Shown: one piece after another, positions 63,965-64,000 of the stretch | Numbering within the stretch: the first letter of the stretch is position 1 | Layout: every line of letters begins with the position of its first letter | Notes under the pieces: model-generated | Database searches by the model: none | Seen by the model: the letters and a program-made list of their open reading frames with translations, nothing else | What the model was told of the DNA's origin: nothing | NCBI GenBank assembly: GCA_907165065.1 | Contig: OU015541.1 | Location: 9,620,501 to 9,684,500, forward strand | Reading direction: 5' to 3' | Length of the DNA stretch: 64,000 nucleotides | DNA from: Caprimulgus europaeus | Taxonomy: Eukaryota; Chordata; Aves; Caprimulgiformes; Caprimulgidae | Position numbers and translations under genes: made by a program

Positions 63965-64000
63965 GTGCGGCGGCGGCGCTGCCAGTGCAGGGAGCGCTGA

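Larger units (their letters stand above)
63280..64000. promoter_or_regulatory. CpG island (continues past the window end)
   Basis: CpG dinucleotides are rare in most of the window but abundant from about 63290, and very dense from about 63515 (e.g. 'gcgcgcgccggggcg' near 63679, 'ccgcggccgc' near 63852). Apart from the LTR at 44699-45849 this is the only such stretch. CpG islands of this density in vertebrates usually mark constitutive or developmental promoters and first exons. The right boundary is beyond the window. Confidence 0.9.

Noticed and set aside
1..64000. CRISPR array, bacterial operon or phage content
   Set aside because: There are no regularly spaced identical repeats with unique spacers, no closely packed long frames and no ribosome-binding-site pattern. 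Repeat content is avian.

Overview
The window looks like AT-rich bird nuclear DNA. Diagnostic are a CR1 LINE 3' end of avian type at about 61752-61984, which runs through the usual '...ggttggactggatgatctcc...' module to a 'ggattctgtga' terminus, and two complete solo LTRs of families I recognise from avian endogenous retroviruses. There is no bacterial-style gene organisation. No open reading frame in the first 63 kb looks like a conserved protein or a chain of coding exons. The longest (131 codons, 48225-48620, minus) is in the range expected by chance in 64 kb. I therefore read 1 to about 63.2 kb as intergenic or intronic DNA.

Layout. From 1 to 35.9 kb there is unique-looking AT-rich sequence with homopolymer runs, a decayed CR1 scrap (11694-11825, minus) and several stretches rich in homeobox/POU-like words that may be conserved noncoding elements (8.13-8.72, 22.94-23.07, 32.3-33.05 kb; another at 39.3-39.6 kb). 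At 35985-36985 lies about 1 kb of a very old CR1 on the minus strand, still recognisable across its reverse-transcriptase and 3' part. A first solo LTR occupies 44699-45849, flanked by a perfect 5-bp target duplication (agctg). A second, different solo LTR occupies 52742-53335, flanked by catcc/gatcc. Between 61.54 and 62.25 kb three repeats of different ages sit side by side: a tRNA-derived MIR-like SINE, the CR1 3' end, and a remnant resembling a palindromic amniote DNA-transposon MITE.

The only candidate gene is at the right edge. From about 63280 to the window end the sequence becomes a CpG island. It holds a perfect CArG box that is also a TATA box (63503-63512), a GC box, several short upstream ORFs and two good splice donors, the stronger at 63958/63959. 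This is best read as the promoter and first, mostly untranslated exon of a plus-strand gene whose body lies outside the window. I cannot name the gene.

No previously undescribed multi-gene system was found. The points most worth checking are the CArG/TATA promoter, the degenerate array of about 48 bp inside the first LTR, the ancient CR1, and the possible conserved noncoding elements.
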